From the NCBI GenBank assembly GCA_959347315.1, contig OY365815.1, positions 13,431,158 through 13,495,157 on the forward strand: DNA of 64,000 nucleotides, in the 5' to 3' direction. Both the position numbers and the translations under genes were made by a program. The notes beneath the pieces were generated by a model. That model saw nothing but the letters and a program-made list of their open reading frames with translations. It was not told the origin of the DNA and searched no databases. The stretch's first letter is position 1. Each line of letters starts with the position of its first letter. Source of the stretch: Bimastos eiseni (taxonomy: Eukaryota > Annelida > Clitellata > Crassiclitellata > Lumbricidae). Shown here in pieces: positions 1 to 10,968 of this stretch.

Positions 1-141
1 ACAAATTACTCGTGGAAACGTCGCAAAATAGGAAAAGCGGAGAGTCGCAGGGACGCACGAGATCAACCAAATATAATTGAATAAATATCGCGAGCAGGTG
101 AATCATTTTCGTTGAGCCGCCGTCGTTAGCCGTCTTCCCAG

Positions 142-230
142 AATCCTCCGCGACAGCAGGTGTCTTCCGGTTGTCTCAATCGAACGCAAAGACACGACCG
201 GATGTTGCAGGCTCTTCCGGTCGGCCATTT
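142..230 (+). other. possible short exon, low support
   Basis: A pyrimidine-rich stretch ending in CAG stands just before 142, and a strong GTAAGTAAG donor starts at 231. The 89 bases between them are open in all three forward frames, so the reading frame cannot be chosen. No family is recognised. A chance pair of splice-like sites is at least as likely as a real exon. Confidence 0.15.
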
Positions 231-1417
231 GTAAGTAAGATGGCACAGGAAACGCGTTGCTTGTTTGGGAAATTTGTCATCATCGGCTGAGACGATGACA
301 AAGATGTCAGAAATGACAAGGACGAAACAGATGTCGTCAGATGTCATCTTCGGTCAGTCTGGTCTGATTGAAGATGACTGAACTGAGATGATTGAATATG
401 ATAGGACGGAACAGGAGATAATGGAGCAAAATAGGATAGACGAGACACAATAGAAAGTCATAGATTACTGCGGGAGAGAATCTATACAAACAAAGTAGAA
501 AAGTTTGTATGTAACCATCTATATGTTTCACAGAAACAAGGATCAACTCGAGCGATTGCCTGGAAATTTCCCACGAATAATTTTTATCAGACGACAGAAA
601 CATAAGGGTTCGCGACCCCAAATGTTAACCGTTCCGATGCTTTTACCCCTTCCCCATGCTCGCCTATAAGGAGGAATATACAATACATACAAATGCCTGC
701 CAAATAAATTACAAAGTCCTTGCGTCTCTTATGGCCAATTGTATGTGGTATGTTCAAGACAACTCAAAACAGTTTGTATGCTTTAGCTCCGGGTTAAAAG
801 TAAAAAATGGGGTGCAACTCGGACGAAGCCGGGTTTTTCAGCTAGTAGAATAAAATAACTCAGGGAAAGAGAGGAGAGAATTGGAGAGGGCATGGTATAA
901 AAAGAAGGATTGGATACGTTGGAAGAGGACAAAGTAGGCGAGGACAGGGCCCCATAGGTGAGATTAGGATACAGAAGAAGAGGATAGGATACAATATCCT
1001 AAGCTACAGAATGAGAGAATAGGACACAGTAGGGCACGATAGAAAAGACAGAGACAGAGACAGAGTTGAGAAAGAGATTGACAGACACACACACACACAC
1101 ACACCTGAGATGACATAATTTCATTGGAGCGGGATGGGGTTAAATAAGAAGGGTTTTGGATCTGGTGCCCGGTTTTGTCTCACAGGACGACTCCCTCACG
1201 GACGGAAATGAGCCTTCTCTTCCACCCAACCACCCCTCACCCCATTCGCACCAACAGCGGCCAATTGTTTCAGCTAATAAGTCAATTTGCTGACAACAAT
1301 TGCACAGGCTCAATGCCCGTTGTTACGAGCGCCGGGGAGCATTAGGGTTAAAGCATCGTTTGCACGTCGTTGAAATGAAGTTCGTGCCATGGCACTATTT
1401 CCTCTAAAGTCGAACGG
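231..1417. other. no gene seen; purine-rich tract and (CA)n
   Basis: No coding signal stands out here. Bases 860-1080 are purine-rich with degenerate AGGATA/GGACA words, and a short (AC)n run lies at about 1086-1104. The rest looks like unique intergenic or intronic sequence. Confidence 0.5.
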
Positions 1418-1423
1418 ATGCCT

Positions 1424-1606
1424 TCTTTGTCTCTGTCTCTGTCTGTCTGTATCTTACTCTCTATCCGTCTGTCTCTCTCTGTCTCTCTCGCTCTCTCATT
1501 ATGTCTATGTCTGCCTGTCTTTCTATCTCTAACTCTCTCTCTCTCTCTCTGTCTCTGTCCCTGTCTTTATCTCTGTGTCTGTCTGTCTGTATGTTTTCTC
1601 TCTCAG
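1424..1606. repeat. (TCTG)n/(TC)n polypyrimidine satellite
   Basis: About 180 bases of CTCT and CTGT words, almost pure pyrimidine plus G. The Ser/Leu/Cys-rich open frames across it are translations of the repeat, not genes. The same GACA/GAGA word family recurs on the opposite strand at 6905-7560 and in the 10-kb units. Confidence 0.85.
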
Positions 1607-1625
1607 CCGCGTCGCCAGAGCTTAC

Positions 1626-1841
1626 GGCGATCGCATTAACTGCGCTGCATATTCATAGAGGGACAATCTTCGTGCGACTGTTCCGTCCCGATTCCGCAAT
1701 GCCATAATCTTTTGATTGTCGGTGGCTGGACCAACAGACGGAAGGACCACGAGTCGTGCGGAGAGTCCATCTCGGCCTAATGTATCCCTCGTGGCTCCTC
1801 CAGAGGATATAGTTCGTTTGCTAAGGATAGGGTGGACAGCT
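1626..1841 (-). CDS. candidate internal exon, unknown protein
   Basis: On the minus strand a pyrimidine-rich acceptor (CGCTCTCCTAG) ends at 1842 and a GTAAGC donor starts at 1625. The 216 bases between them are open in one frame that begins with one base of a split codon and ends with two, so both introns would be phase 2 and the exon is symmetric. The C-terminal part reads like ordinary coding sequence (for example NRDGTVARRLSLYEYAAQLM), not repeat translation. I recognise no family. The forward strand is also open over most of this segment, which weakens the case. No neighbouring exon could be joined with confidence. If it is real, it belongs to a gene whose other exons lie left of 1620 and right of 1841. 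Confidence 0.35.
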
Positions 1842-1946
1842 CTAGGAGAGCGAATGGACGCGAAGCACGAACGATTGAGACCAGGTTCAAGCAAGGTGCA
1901 ACAATTTGCGGGTCCAATTAAATGGGAAGTTGCTCATGCAACGTAA

Positions 1947-3040
1947 TAAGACGTGATGTTTGTATACCGATAAGCCTATGCTGCTTTTAAGCCATTAACG
2001 TATGTAGTGTGAAGCAATAGCGGAATAGTTATAGTGTCTAATGCGAAAAAAAGCAGTATAACTAGTGCAACGCAGTGAGGGGCAGAGTGGGCTGTCATTT
2101 TAACACGCGCTGTGTAACTGCAGTGCCAAGCAGAAGAAGATGTCCGATAGCAAAAGTCGTCAAGGCATAAAATTAAGGAAATCAATCTTAAATTAAATTT
2201 TGAGATGCGGGCGAGACGTCAATAAATAAACATATGATTTCGGGTACAAGAACTGAGGGCACAAGTACGAATACTTGGAAATGTACTCGAGTTGTACTCG
2301 AGTACCAGTTCAAGAGCCAATTAATCTCTGCCGACTAGATGGGTCGACGACTCGACATGCATGTAGCTTTCGATGAGATTCCTGTCCAAAGGCTACTTTC
2401 CAGAAGTCCACGTCTTGTCGACGCCATCCAACGCGTGCTTCATTGTTTCGTTATCTGCCGGATGGCAGGACGGTTACTAACTTGACAGTTGCCAGTGGCG
2501 CCAAATTAAATGCTCCGAATTGGACGAATGGGCTTGCCAATGGTCGGGCATAAATGCGGCCGTTTATTAGCCTCCCAGTGTGGACGCCGTTTAAGAAGGG
2601 CTCAACGTAAATGCTTGTTGGACTTAGCGGATTGTTTAAGAGGGCAGTTTAGAGGGTTAAGATGAGTATTTATAGGACATGTTTATGTCTCGGCAATTGG
2701 AAGTGGCTCGTTCGGGGGTTGGCTTGTGAGGTCATGGTCAAGGCTTTTATAGTTGTTTCATGGCGAGCTGTTCCACGTGTTTCTATGCCTCATACTGAAA
2801 TGGTCAGCTCTTTCCACGCCGCATAGTACCCACTTAGCCCCGAATATTACAGTGACTGGAACCAGCATATACATGCTTCATTTTGTAATGGTCTTTCCCA
2901 GCTTCGTGTTGTGGACAGGGTGCAGTCAAGCGCAGCTGGAATTGATCACATCGAGCTGGGTTAGTACTTGAATGAGTAACCGTTGTTGGAAACCATATCT
3001 CTGGCCGAATGCATAAATGGGATCCGTGTCCTTCAACTTT
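1947..3040. other. no gene seen
   Basis: Unique-looking sequence without a convincing exon. A perfect 12-bp palindrome GTACTCGAGTAC lies at 2294-2305, next to a partial direct copy at 2283-2292. Confidence 0.45.
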
Positions 3041-3290
3041 GCCATCCTTCCTACATTCGTCCTTTCTTCCTCGATTCCACCCTTCCTTCACTCTTCTCCT
3101 CTCATTTATCCTTCCATTATTCCTTTCTTTTCTTCCTTCCATCCTTCCTTGCTTCCTTGCTTCTTTCGTTACTCATCTTTCTTTCCTTCTTGTCTTTCTG
3201 CCTCCCTTTCCTGATATTCGTCCTCCCTTTCTTTATCCCTGCCTAATTGCTTCTCCATTTCTACTGTCCCCTTCACTCGATTCACCCCAA
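3041..3290. repeat. (CCTT)n-like polypyrimidine tract
   Basis: About 250 bases of TTCC/CTTT words directly upstream of the reverse-transcriptase fragment. Open frames through it are low-complexity Phe/Leu/Ser/Pro and are not taken as genes. Confidence 0.8.
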
Positions 3291-3860
3291 AGCCTGTTTC
3301 CTTGTGGTGTCCCATAGTCCTCCCTATTTGGGCCACCAAGTTTCTTGATTTATGTCAATGATTTGTCTAAAGCCTCGAAAATATTCTATTTTGTACTGTT
3401 TGCTGATGACAATAATGCTTATTTAAATCGGATAAATCCTTGGAGTCCCTATCTAATTAAAAAGCTAATTATGCTCTTAATATAATCCAATAAACTATTA
3501 GCTCTCTTCATTGAAAAGACCAATTTTATTGCGTTTCGTTTCTATCGTAAATCACTTCCTGTACATGATTATAACTAGCAAGCTCCCTGCATGCAGTCTT
3601 TCGCTGTATAAAATCAGCCATATTTTCCCAGGGTCTCTCACCCTGCTACCGTCTATGATTGTTGTAGCACTTTGCATGGCGCTATATAATTTACAGATGC
3701 AATACAGTAAGATTAACATGGATGGAAAAAACTATTTATCAAGCGACGTCTTGCAGATTTCACGTGCACACGTATCAGCCATTCAATATTGATGGTTTGG
3801 CCATATATCGATAAAGTTTGCAAGAACATCAGTATCCGGTCCCGTAGTTGCCGAAAACGT
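3291..3860 (+). pseudogene. LINE reverse-transcriptase fragment (non-LTR)
   Basis: The forward translation shows remains of a non-LTR reverse-transcriptase palm: CGVP followed by an in-frame TAG (3302-3316), then FLIYVNDL near 3341-3366, and the catalytic box as LFADDNNA at 3397-3420. Further on, PYIDKVCKNIS at 3801-3831 matches the conserved segment after the palm. These follow the usual order of the domain in LINE elements. Stops and frame changes separate the pieces, so it is a dead copy. The N-terminal half of the domain and the endonuclease are missing, with polypyrimidine sequence where they would be. The exact clade is uncertain. This copy has INDL-type wording and differs from the CR1/L2-like copy at 12,520. 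Confidence 0.8.
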
Positions 3861-4196
3861 CCCTGATCAGTCTACATGTATACTGCACCGAAACATTTCC
3901 CTACTCATCTTATTGCAAAAATGTCTCATAGGCTCAAACAACATGTATCCCTCTTGCATGAATGCATTGGCAATTCTTCAGAAGCGCATCGGTCATCCAG
4001 CACCAAATGTTGGATTCCTGAAACCCAGAATATTGCGGCTATGTGATGCAACTAAATTACAAATGATACTGTTCATGTTTTAGGTATCATTGTCAATGTT
4101 TCCTTCCAACTTTGATAAATTTGTTTATCCTTGATTTTGGTCCGTCAGTATGAAATTGACTTAGTGAGGATCTACGAAATACTGTAGCCATGAAGA

Positions 4197-4352
4197 ATTC
4201 AAAGACCTTTTGGTAAGTTAGAATGTATTATAGGCCATCAGTGGAAGAAATTCAAAGACCTTTTGGTAAGTTAGAATGTATTATAGGCCATCAGTGGAAG
4301 TAATTCAAAGACCTTTTGTTAAGTTAGAATGTATTATAGGCCATTAGTGGAA
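4197..4352. repeat. 53-bp tandem repeat, three copies
   Basis: Three head-to-tail copies start at 4197, 4250 and 4303. The first two are nearly identical; the third has two substitutions visible. Each contains TATTATAGGCCAT. Confidence 0.95.
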
Positions 4353-4394
4353 TATCCCGATCGAAAAGACTCCTCTCCGACTTTGTCCAGTGAT

Positions 4395-4453
4395 TGGCTA
4401 TGTGATGTGGCTATGTGTGGCTATGTGATGTGGCTATGTGTGGCTATGTGATG
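4395..4453. repeat. 23-bp tandem repeat
   Basis: Alternating TGGCTATGTGATG and TGGCTATGTG give a 23-bp period over about 2.5 copies. Confidence 0.9.
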
Positions 4454-4947
4454 CTCACGTTGTTGTCACTATAGTTGGTGTCATTTTGTGACCATCTATT
4501 CATTTCACTCAATGTTTCAGTCGGGTTCTGTAGGTTTTGCACTAAGTCCATACCTTAACTTTTTAAATCCAATCGAGTTCTAGCAGGTCTAGTTGACGCT
4601 TCTCGACTGACTCATTCTCCAGCATCAATGTTGGGCTCAATTTGCAATTGGATCATATCATTTTGTTATGTACGATATGTTACACTGATATATATATATT
4701 GGAACTGATATGATATACATGCAACCAATAAAAATCGATTCTTACTTCGTTTCGTTCCTTCATTTTTGCTTCCTTCCTTCCTTCCTTCAATTCGTTTGTC
4801 CATCCTCCAGTCCGTCCATCCGTCAGTTAGTCGCTCTCCAACCTTTTCTACTCGACTAACGTCGCTTCCCACATTCTCATTAAATTTTGCGAACGGAACA
4901 GACATACAAGTGCACCCGCCAAATCTGCGTGTAATTCATAGGAGGCA
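4454..4947. other. no gene seen
   Basis: AT-rich unique sequence with a short TATATATAT run at 4688-4698 and a brief (TTCC)n at about 4770-4788. No exon is supported. Confidence 0.4.
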
Positions 4948-4958
4948 ATGGTCACACC

Positions 4959-5458
4959 CTGGGAGGAGGAGGAGGAGGAGAAGAAAGAGGAGGAGGACGA
5001 TGAGCAGGAGGAGGAGGAGGAGGAAGAAGAGCAGGAAGAGGAGGAGGAGGAAGAAGAGCAGGAAGAGGAGGAGGAGATGGAGGAGGAGGAGGAAGAGCAA
5101 GAGGAGAAGTTGGAGGAGGAGAAAGAGGAGGAGAAGGAGATGAAAGAGGAGAAAGAGGAGGAGGAGGAGATGAAGGAGGAAGAAGAGCAGATGGAGGAGG
5201 AGGTGTAGATGGAGGAGGTGGAGGAGATGGTGGAGGAGGAGGAGCAGGAGCAGGAACAGCAGGAGGAGATGGAGGAGGAGAAGGAAGAGAAGGAGAAGGA
5301 GGAGCAGGGGAGGAAGAGAATTAAAAGGAGGAGATGGAGGAGAAGGAGGAAGAGCAGAAGGAGAAGGAGAAGATGGGGGAGGAGGAGCAGGAGGAGGAGA
5401 TGGAGGAGGAGGAGCAGGAGGAGGAGCAGGAGAAGGAGGAGCAGGAGGAGCAGAGAGC
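4959..5458. repeat. (GAG)n/(GGA)n polypurine tract, about 500 bp
   Basis: About 500 bases with almost only A and G on the forward strand, in GAG/GAA/GGA triplets with occasional CAG and ATG. Long Glu-rich and Arg-rich frames forward, and Leu- and Pro-rich frames in reverse, come from the repeat. Such tracts can form triplex DNA. No start, splice or family evidence supports a protein. Confidence 0.9.
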
Positions 5459-5835
5459 AAGGTGCAGTGGTAGAAGGGAAAACGAACGTTGGACATGCGA
5501 TGGAATTAGGAGTACATTATCATGTCTAACGTCACTGCAGCATACAATCAGAAATGATTGATACTCCGCAATACACGATGCAACTTCAATTCGTCATCAC
5601 CTTGCCATCGTCATCCATTTCCGTCTCTTTCTTAGTCTTTCTTTATCACCTTTTCCTTCTCCAATTCCACTGGTCTTTGCCGCTCTTCGATTCACACTCC
5701 AATAGCTCCTCAATATCCCCATCTCTTTGTCTCACGCTCGCTGCTCTTCTACATGTAGTTCTCTTCACCCTCATTATCCTACTCGTCTAAAACTTCATCT
5801 AGTCACGTAGTCCACTTAACTGTCATTCCTCCCTA

Positions 5836-6075
5836 TGTCTAATGTTCTCTCTTCTTCCAGTGCTCTTTACCTTTATTCCTTTCTTTGTCAAATACGCTCT
5901 CTTTTTTAGTCCCTTTATTCCTCTCTTTGTCTAATGTTCTCTCTACTTCTAGTTCTCTTTACCTTCATTCCTCTTTTTTTCAAATCTTTTGTCTTTTTCC
6001 AGTCATCTTTACCTTCATTCCTCTCTTTGTTTAACGTTCTCTCTATTTCTAGTCCTCTTTACCTTCATTTCATAA
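5836..6075. repeat. degenerate ~50-bp tandem repeat, about 5 copies
   Basis: The word CTCTTTACCTTCATTCCTC recurs with spacing near 45-50 bases (anchors near 5863, 5910, 5955, 6005, 6055). Copies differ by substitutions and small indels. Confidence 0.75.
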
Positions 6076-6139
6076 AATTTCATACCGATAAGCTTCCTTG
6101 CTATTCCTCTTCGTCTATTACTCCCTTTACGTTCCTTCT

Positions 6140-6511
6140 GATCCTCAATTACTTCTTGGACTATAGCGATCTTCTACTTGACACACGTCAACAATTCACC
6201 GATGACAACCAAGTACCACCCCCACACACACTCACCTATGCACCCCACCCCCACACACGCATGCGCACACACACACACCATTTTATTTGTACGGTAGAAA
6301 ACACGATGAGCTGCTTCGTATCCCAAATCCGCGATAGTTGAGACCACAATCTACATTCTACATTGATCATGGCATTTTAAGCATGCGCGCGCCATTGGTC
6401 ATAGATTTTATCGTAGGGGTTATGGGTTGGAGTAAATATCCGAGAGAGGAAGTCAATGCCCATGTCAATGCAAATGGAAGATCGCTGTAGTCCAAGAAGT
6501 AAATGAGGATC
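6140..6511. repeat. imperfect inverted repeat, 33-bp arms
   Basis: Arm 6140-6172 and the reverse complement of 6479-6511 agree at 31 of 33 positions. The arms enclose about 306 bases that include a CA-rich run at 6210-6285 and a GCATGCGCGCGCC segment at 6382. Similarity fades gradually outside the arms, so it looks like two old copies of one dispersed repeat in opposite orientation. Confidence 0.75.
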
Positions 6512-6607
6512 AAAAAGAACACAAAGAGAGGAAGCGCCTTCGAGAAGTTCTTATAGGACGCTATATAAATAGCCTGATGCATGCGCAATGTGACTGGTGC
6601 TACCCTC

Positions 6608-6609
<2 letters not shown>

Positions 6610-6690
<81 letters not shown>
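6610..6690. repeat. (AG)n microsatellite
   Basis: About 80 bases of AG dinucleotide with a single interruption near 6630. Confidence 0.95.
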
Positions 6691-6692
<2 letters not shown>

Positions 6693-6904
6693 AAGTCTTC
6701 TTAAAAGATGTCAATGTTCCGGTATCGTTTGCTAAGGTCAATGTAGCGAATGAAGGATTGGATTCATTATATGCAAGATATCAAGTGGCAATCATTTAGA
6801 ACCTAATCAGTCTAGTACATTGTGCGGCCCTTTGTTTGGCCTCAGATGAGTTACCGCTGCACGTATTTATGATCTCCGTTCGGCTACAAGAACAGACTAT
6901 GGTG

Positions 6905-7462
6905 GCCACCGCTCTGAAGAGAGAAGAGAGATGGAGGAAGGAAAATGAGAGAGAGACAAACAGACAGAAAGAAAGAGACAGACAGACAGAGACAGAAACA
7001 TGACACAGAGAAACAGAAAAACAAAGAGACAGAGAGACAAAGACAGACAGAGAGACAGAGAGACAGAGAGACAGAGACAAAGACAGACAGAGAGTGAGAC
7101 AGAGAGACAGAGAGACAGAGGCAGAAACAGGCAGACAGAGACAGAGAGAAGAAACAGAGAGAAGAGACAGAGAGACAGAAAGGCAGAAAGACAAAGAGAC
7201 AGGGAGACAGGGAGACAGAGAGAGGAGAGAGACAGTGAGAGAGAGAGACAGAAAGACAGAAAGACAGAGAGACAGAGAGAGGAGAGAGACAGTGAGAGAG
7301 AGACAGAGAGACAGAGAGACAGAGACAGAGACAGAGTGAGAAGAAAGAGAGAGAGAGGAGACAGACAGACAGAGAGACAGAGAGAGGAGAGAGACAGACA
7401 GAGAGACAAAGATATAGTGAGTGAGAAGAGAGAGAGAGTGAAATAGAGAGAGTGTGTGAGGA

Positions 7463-7497
<35 letters not shown>

Positions 7498-7560
7498 GAC
7501 ACAAACAGAGACAGTTTCAGACAAAGACCGAAATCGAGAGAAAGAGAAATAGATAGTGAG
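6905..7560. repeat. (GACA)n/(GAGA)n polypurine satellite, ~650 bp
   Basis: Continuous GAGACAGA words in irregular higher-order blocks; for example, segments ending in GAGAGGAGAGAGACAGTGAG recur at about 7220 and 7280. Forward frames read Arg/Gln/Asp/Glu/Thr-rich and reverse frames Ser/Leu/Val/Cys-rich, in several frames at once, which marks them as repeat translations. Confidence 0.95.
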
Positions 7561-8200
7561 GTAGAGAGGACCTGAAGGACAGACAGTAACGGCGAGAGGC
7601 AGAGCGGTTATCCCGCAAAGGGAATAGAAGGTAGGGAGGGTAGAAGAGTAAAGACCCGAATGTAGGCAATAAAAGACCGAGGAGGCCAGAAGGCGGCATG
7701 TAGAGAGGGATTAATGGGAAAAGAAGGCTGAGAAAGAGAGATAGAAGGAAGACTAAAAGAGTCGATAAAGAGGGTGATGGGAGAGATGAAAAGCACGGTC
7801 GAACAAGGGGAGTGGCGTGGGCCTGTGGGGTGTAGGGAAATGAGGGGCAGAGGAGATTATGTTAACAGCTACACATGGGCAAAAGAAACAAAACGATACA
7901 CTTACACTCAGAATCCGAAGAGTAGCAACAAAAAATGTATTATTATACACATACATATCACGGCGATATATAAATTATCCTGTATATTGTATATATCGTA
8001 TATGTTTATATAATGTCTGAACATTATTATGTTGATTAGATACACTGTGAACAGAAAAAATGCGAACCTCTGAAATTACTACAGAGAAATTAATATTACA
8101 AATTACGGTTGCTATTAAGACTACAAGTGTTTTACTCCTAACTAGTATTATGTGATTATATTTATAATCAACGACTGTTACAGTCAAAAAATTACGTTAT
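7561..8200. other. no gene seen
   Basis: Purine-biased up to about 7800, then AT-rich. No exon with splice support was found. Confidence 0.4.
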
Positions 8201-8202
8201 AG

Positions 8203-8247
8203 TGACGTCACTTCAGTGACGTCATTTTGTTGACAACATGGCGTTTA
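8203..8247 (+). promoter_or_regulatory. paired CRE sites before an ATGGCG start
   Basis: Two perfect TGACGTCA palindromes (8203-8210 and 8217-8224) lie 14 bases apart. They are followed by ACAACATGGCG at 8235-8245, which resembles both a YY1 core and a good translation start. The frame from 8239 is open for only 25 codons (MAFRGEDRRQNQDCS...). A CREB/ATF-bound promoter is the natural reading, but the short frame means that any transcript is unproven. Confidence 0.35.
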
Positions 8248-8813
8248 GAGGGGAGGACAGACGTCAAAATCAGGATTGCAGTGCATTTATGACACACATT
8301 TTAACTAATAAATGATATATATTATGCGTTTCATAATCATTCGAGTGAAGTCTATCTGTACTTTATTAAAGTGAAGAAAATATTGCCCAAGTTATAATAA
8401 AAATTACCGAGGTTTACATTTTTCGTTCATTGTATATATCCATATATATATAATGTAAATTGTATGTATTATTATTAAACGGACAATTTCTAGAGCGCCG
8501 TAACGCAGCCATGCCGCTACAAGGGCGCTTAGTGTATGTATGTACACTGAAAATATCGAGACTGAATAGGTCTATACGACTCTCCAATTTAGCCGGATTG
8601 GGTCTAGAGGGATCCTGAGTCTCGAAGGGAGCCATATGAAACATCCTAATGAATGAATTGCATATATATATAAACTATATATATATACAAACTATATATA
8701 TATACGTATTGTTACAAAAAATGAGGTATATAGGAGCACAGAGACAGACATAGCCATCCAAAGAGAAGGCATAGAATGAGAAGTAGCAAAAAACGGATCC
8801 GAAAGAAAATAAA

Positions 8814-9095
8814 TCAACTCTTATGTCTCGTGGGAGCAGCGTCGAAAAAAACCCGATCAAGCGGACTTCTGGGAATCTGGTGAGATGAACCCGACTGACC
8901 TCTGGTGGCGTTGATTGGCTTCGTTCTCAGCATCAGCAGAACGAGCATCAGAGACTCAACGGACAGATGCCAAACGATGCCAAGTCGGCGCAGTTGATCA
9001 GCGACGCTCCTCCTCGGAATACTCGTACTCGCAGACATGGCACCGTCGCAGTTCAATAATTCCAGAGTTGAAAGTGGCATCTGCTGTCGTCTCAC
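8814..9095 (-). other. open frame of 93 codons, not recognised
   Basis: The minus frame is open and compositionally ordinary, without repeats, and starts MRRQQMPLSTLELL. No domain, signal peptide or splice support is evident. The forward strand is open over the same bases. It may be a fragment of an old mobile element or chance. Confidence 0.15.
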
Positions 9096-9479
9096 TGATT
9101 CAATTCCATCGAGTCAATCTTACTCGCTCTTACTCTAAAATGTTGAAATATTCATCTAAGAAAACTTATTTGTATTTTAATGTACAAGAAGGGAACGAAC
9201 GGATTTTGGTGTCAGTTAACGTTGGACCAAGTTTGTACAATGTTTATTATTTATACATCGAACATTATTTGTAAATTGCACATTATTTAAGGGTCTAATA
9301 GTAAAACTTTCTTCCTTGAATTCGAAACTGTTCTTTTATACGGAAACTCTCCTGTGAGAAATTCCGAGTAGATTTCTATATGAGTGCTGCGTAGATAAAT
9401 GATGTCACCAAAGTCAAAATCCAGGAAACCGACGGCAAACCTTCCGGGGTCGAGGCCAGGGTCAACAAGACTCGGATCC

Positions 9480-9840
9480 ACAAGACCAGAACCGACAAGT
9501 CCTAAAAGACCAGGGCATATAAGGCTAGGACCCACAAGACCAGGACCAATAAAACCAGGACCAATAAGACTAGGATCAAAACGACCAGGACCAATAAGAC
9601 TAGGACCCATAAGACTAGGACCAATAAAACCAGGACCAATAAGACTAGGACCCATAAGACCAGGACCAATAAAACCAGGACCAATAAGACTAGGATCAAT
9701 AAGACCAGGACCAATAAGACTAGGATCAATAAGATCAGGACCGCTAAGTCTCGGATCAATAATATCAGGACCAATGTGACCACGTCTTAACTGACCAGGT
9801 CCAACAAGACCAGGACCAATTAGACCAGGTCCAGATTTAG
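9480..9840. repeat. 15-bp minisatellite (GGACCAATAAGACTA type)
   Basis: About 24 copies of a 15-base unit alternating between GGACCAATAAGACTA-like and GGACCAATAAAACCA-like forms. Because 15 is a multiple of three, frames stay open on both strands. The minus frame through it (9287-9847, starting at a GTG) reads as pentapeptides such as GPGLI, GPSLI and GPGFI, followed by about 65 non-repetitive residues. A real protein is possible but nothing else supports it. Confidence 0.9.
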
Positions 9841-9860
9841 AATCCACAAGAGAAGTAGCC

Positions 9861-9931
9861 AGATTATATGGTACTGAGATTATAATATATTATATATTAC
9901 AGATTATATGGTACTGAGATTATAATATATT
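9861..9931. repeat. 40-bp direct duplication
   Basis: A 31-base segment at 9861-9891 is repeated exactly at 9901-9931. A short AT-rich spacer separates the copies. Confidence 0.95.
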
Positions 9932-10307
9932 CAATGGTGGTGGTGACCAGCAGCAACGTACGTCGTTGTAGTAATATCTATCGTTGATAAATACTGATCA
10001 TTCAGTTAATCAATCAATCAATCAACCAATCAATCTGTTTTGATTGCCCATGTTCATATGAACCCATCATTTTAGAAATCCGAAAGCTCCATGTGAATGC
10101 TAATTAAGTTCAACACATACACTCCATCGAAACAGGACTTAGAGTTCAGCGTAGACTTTGGGCTGAGGTGCAGATTTGACTCCAGCAATCCAGTATCAAT
10201 TATTCAATAATGAGATAATAAATATTTCTAAAGGATGAAGGACTAAAAATGGATATTATGCGTTGGTCAAAAACCATTGAGGTAAATGAAGTCCATGTGT
10301 CTAAATA

Positions 10308-10695
10308 CCGTTACAACTGTGAGCAAGGAATCCGTTACAACTGTGAGCAAGGAATCCGTTACAACTGTGAGCAAGGAATCCGTTACAACTGTGAGCAAGG
10401 AATCCGTTACAACTGTGAGCAAGGAATCCGTTACAACTGTGAGCAAGGAATCCGTTACAAGGAATCCGTTACAACTATGAGCAAGGAATCCGTTACAACT
10501 GTGAGCAAGGAATCCGTTACAACTGTGAGCAAGGAATCCGTTACAACTGTGAGCAAGGAATCCGTTACAACTGTGAGCAAGGAATCCGTTACAAGGAATC
10601 CGTTACAACTATGAGCAAGGAATCCGTTACAACTGTGAGCAAGGAATCCGTTACAACTGTGAGCAAGGAATCCGTTACAACTGTGAGCAAGGAAT
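10308..10695. repeat. 24-bp minisatellite with 134-bp higher-order period
   Basis: The 24-base unit contains GTTACAACTGTGAGCAAGG. Six standard units are followed by a shortened 14-base unit, then one with ACTATGAG, and the pattern restarts. The short units start at 10454 and 10588, 134 bases apart, which equals five 24-mers plus 14. Arrays made of multi-unit blocks arise by unequal exchange of whole blocks. The open frames across it are repeat translations. Confidence 0.95.
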
Positions 10696-10699
10696 TGGC

Positions 10700-10968
10700 G
10701 TTAAAAATCTTTCAGTACAATAAAAAGTTGCTCCGCTGAAGTTCTGGAACATCATCCTAAGGGCTTCCAAATCTCTTGACCTTTCCATTAGTTTACAATA
10801 CACCACATGAAACTACGTAATGCACTTTGAATTACACTGACTTACGTTGGCTTACATTGAAAACTCTTCATCAAAGAATACGCGCAAAGATAGGTCACAC
10901 TGAAAGACAGAGCACCTCTACTGTACATGTCCTGCATGAAATATTACCTCAGTAATTATTGTACCCAC
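10700..10968. other. no gene seen
   Basis: Unique sequence between the minisatellite and the candidate exon. If the exon is real, this would be the start of its first intron on the minus strand. Confidence 0.4.

Noticed and set aside
4948..5561. Glu-rich and Arg-rich proteins of 75-125 codons forward, and a Leu/Pro-rich one of 186 codons in reverse
   Set aside because: All are translations of one GAG/GGA polypurine tract in different frames and lack splice or domain support.
6796..7524. Overlapping Ser/Leu/Val/Cys-rich frames up to 242 codons on the minus strand
   Set aside because: They come from the GACA/GAGA satellite; three frames are open together, as expected for a repeat.
10308..10695. 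CRISPR-like array of regular 24-base repeats
   Set aside because: There are no unique spacers between the repeats, the block order is that of a minisatellite, and the context is eukaryotic.
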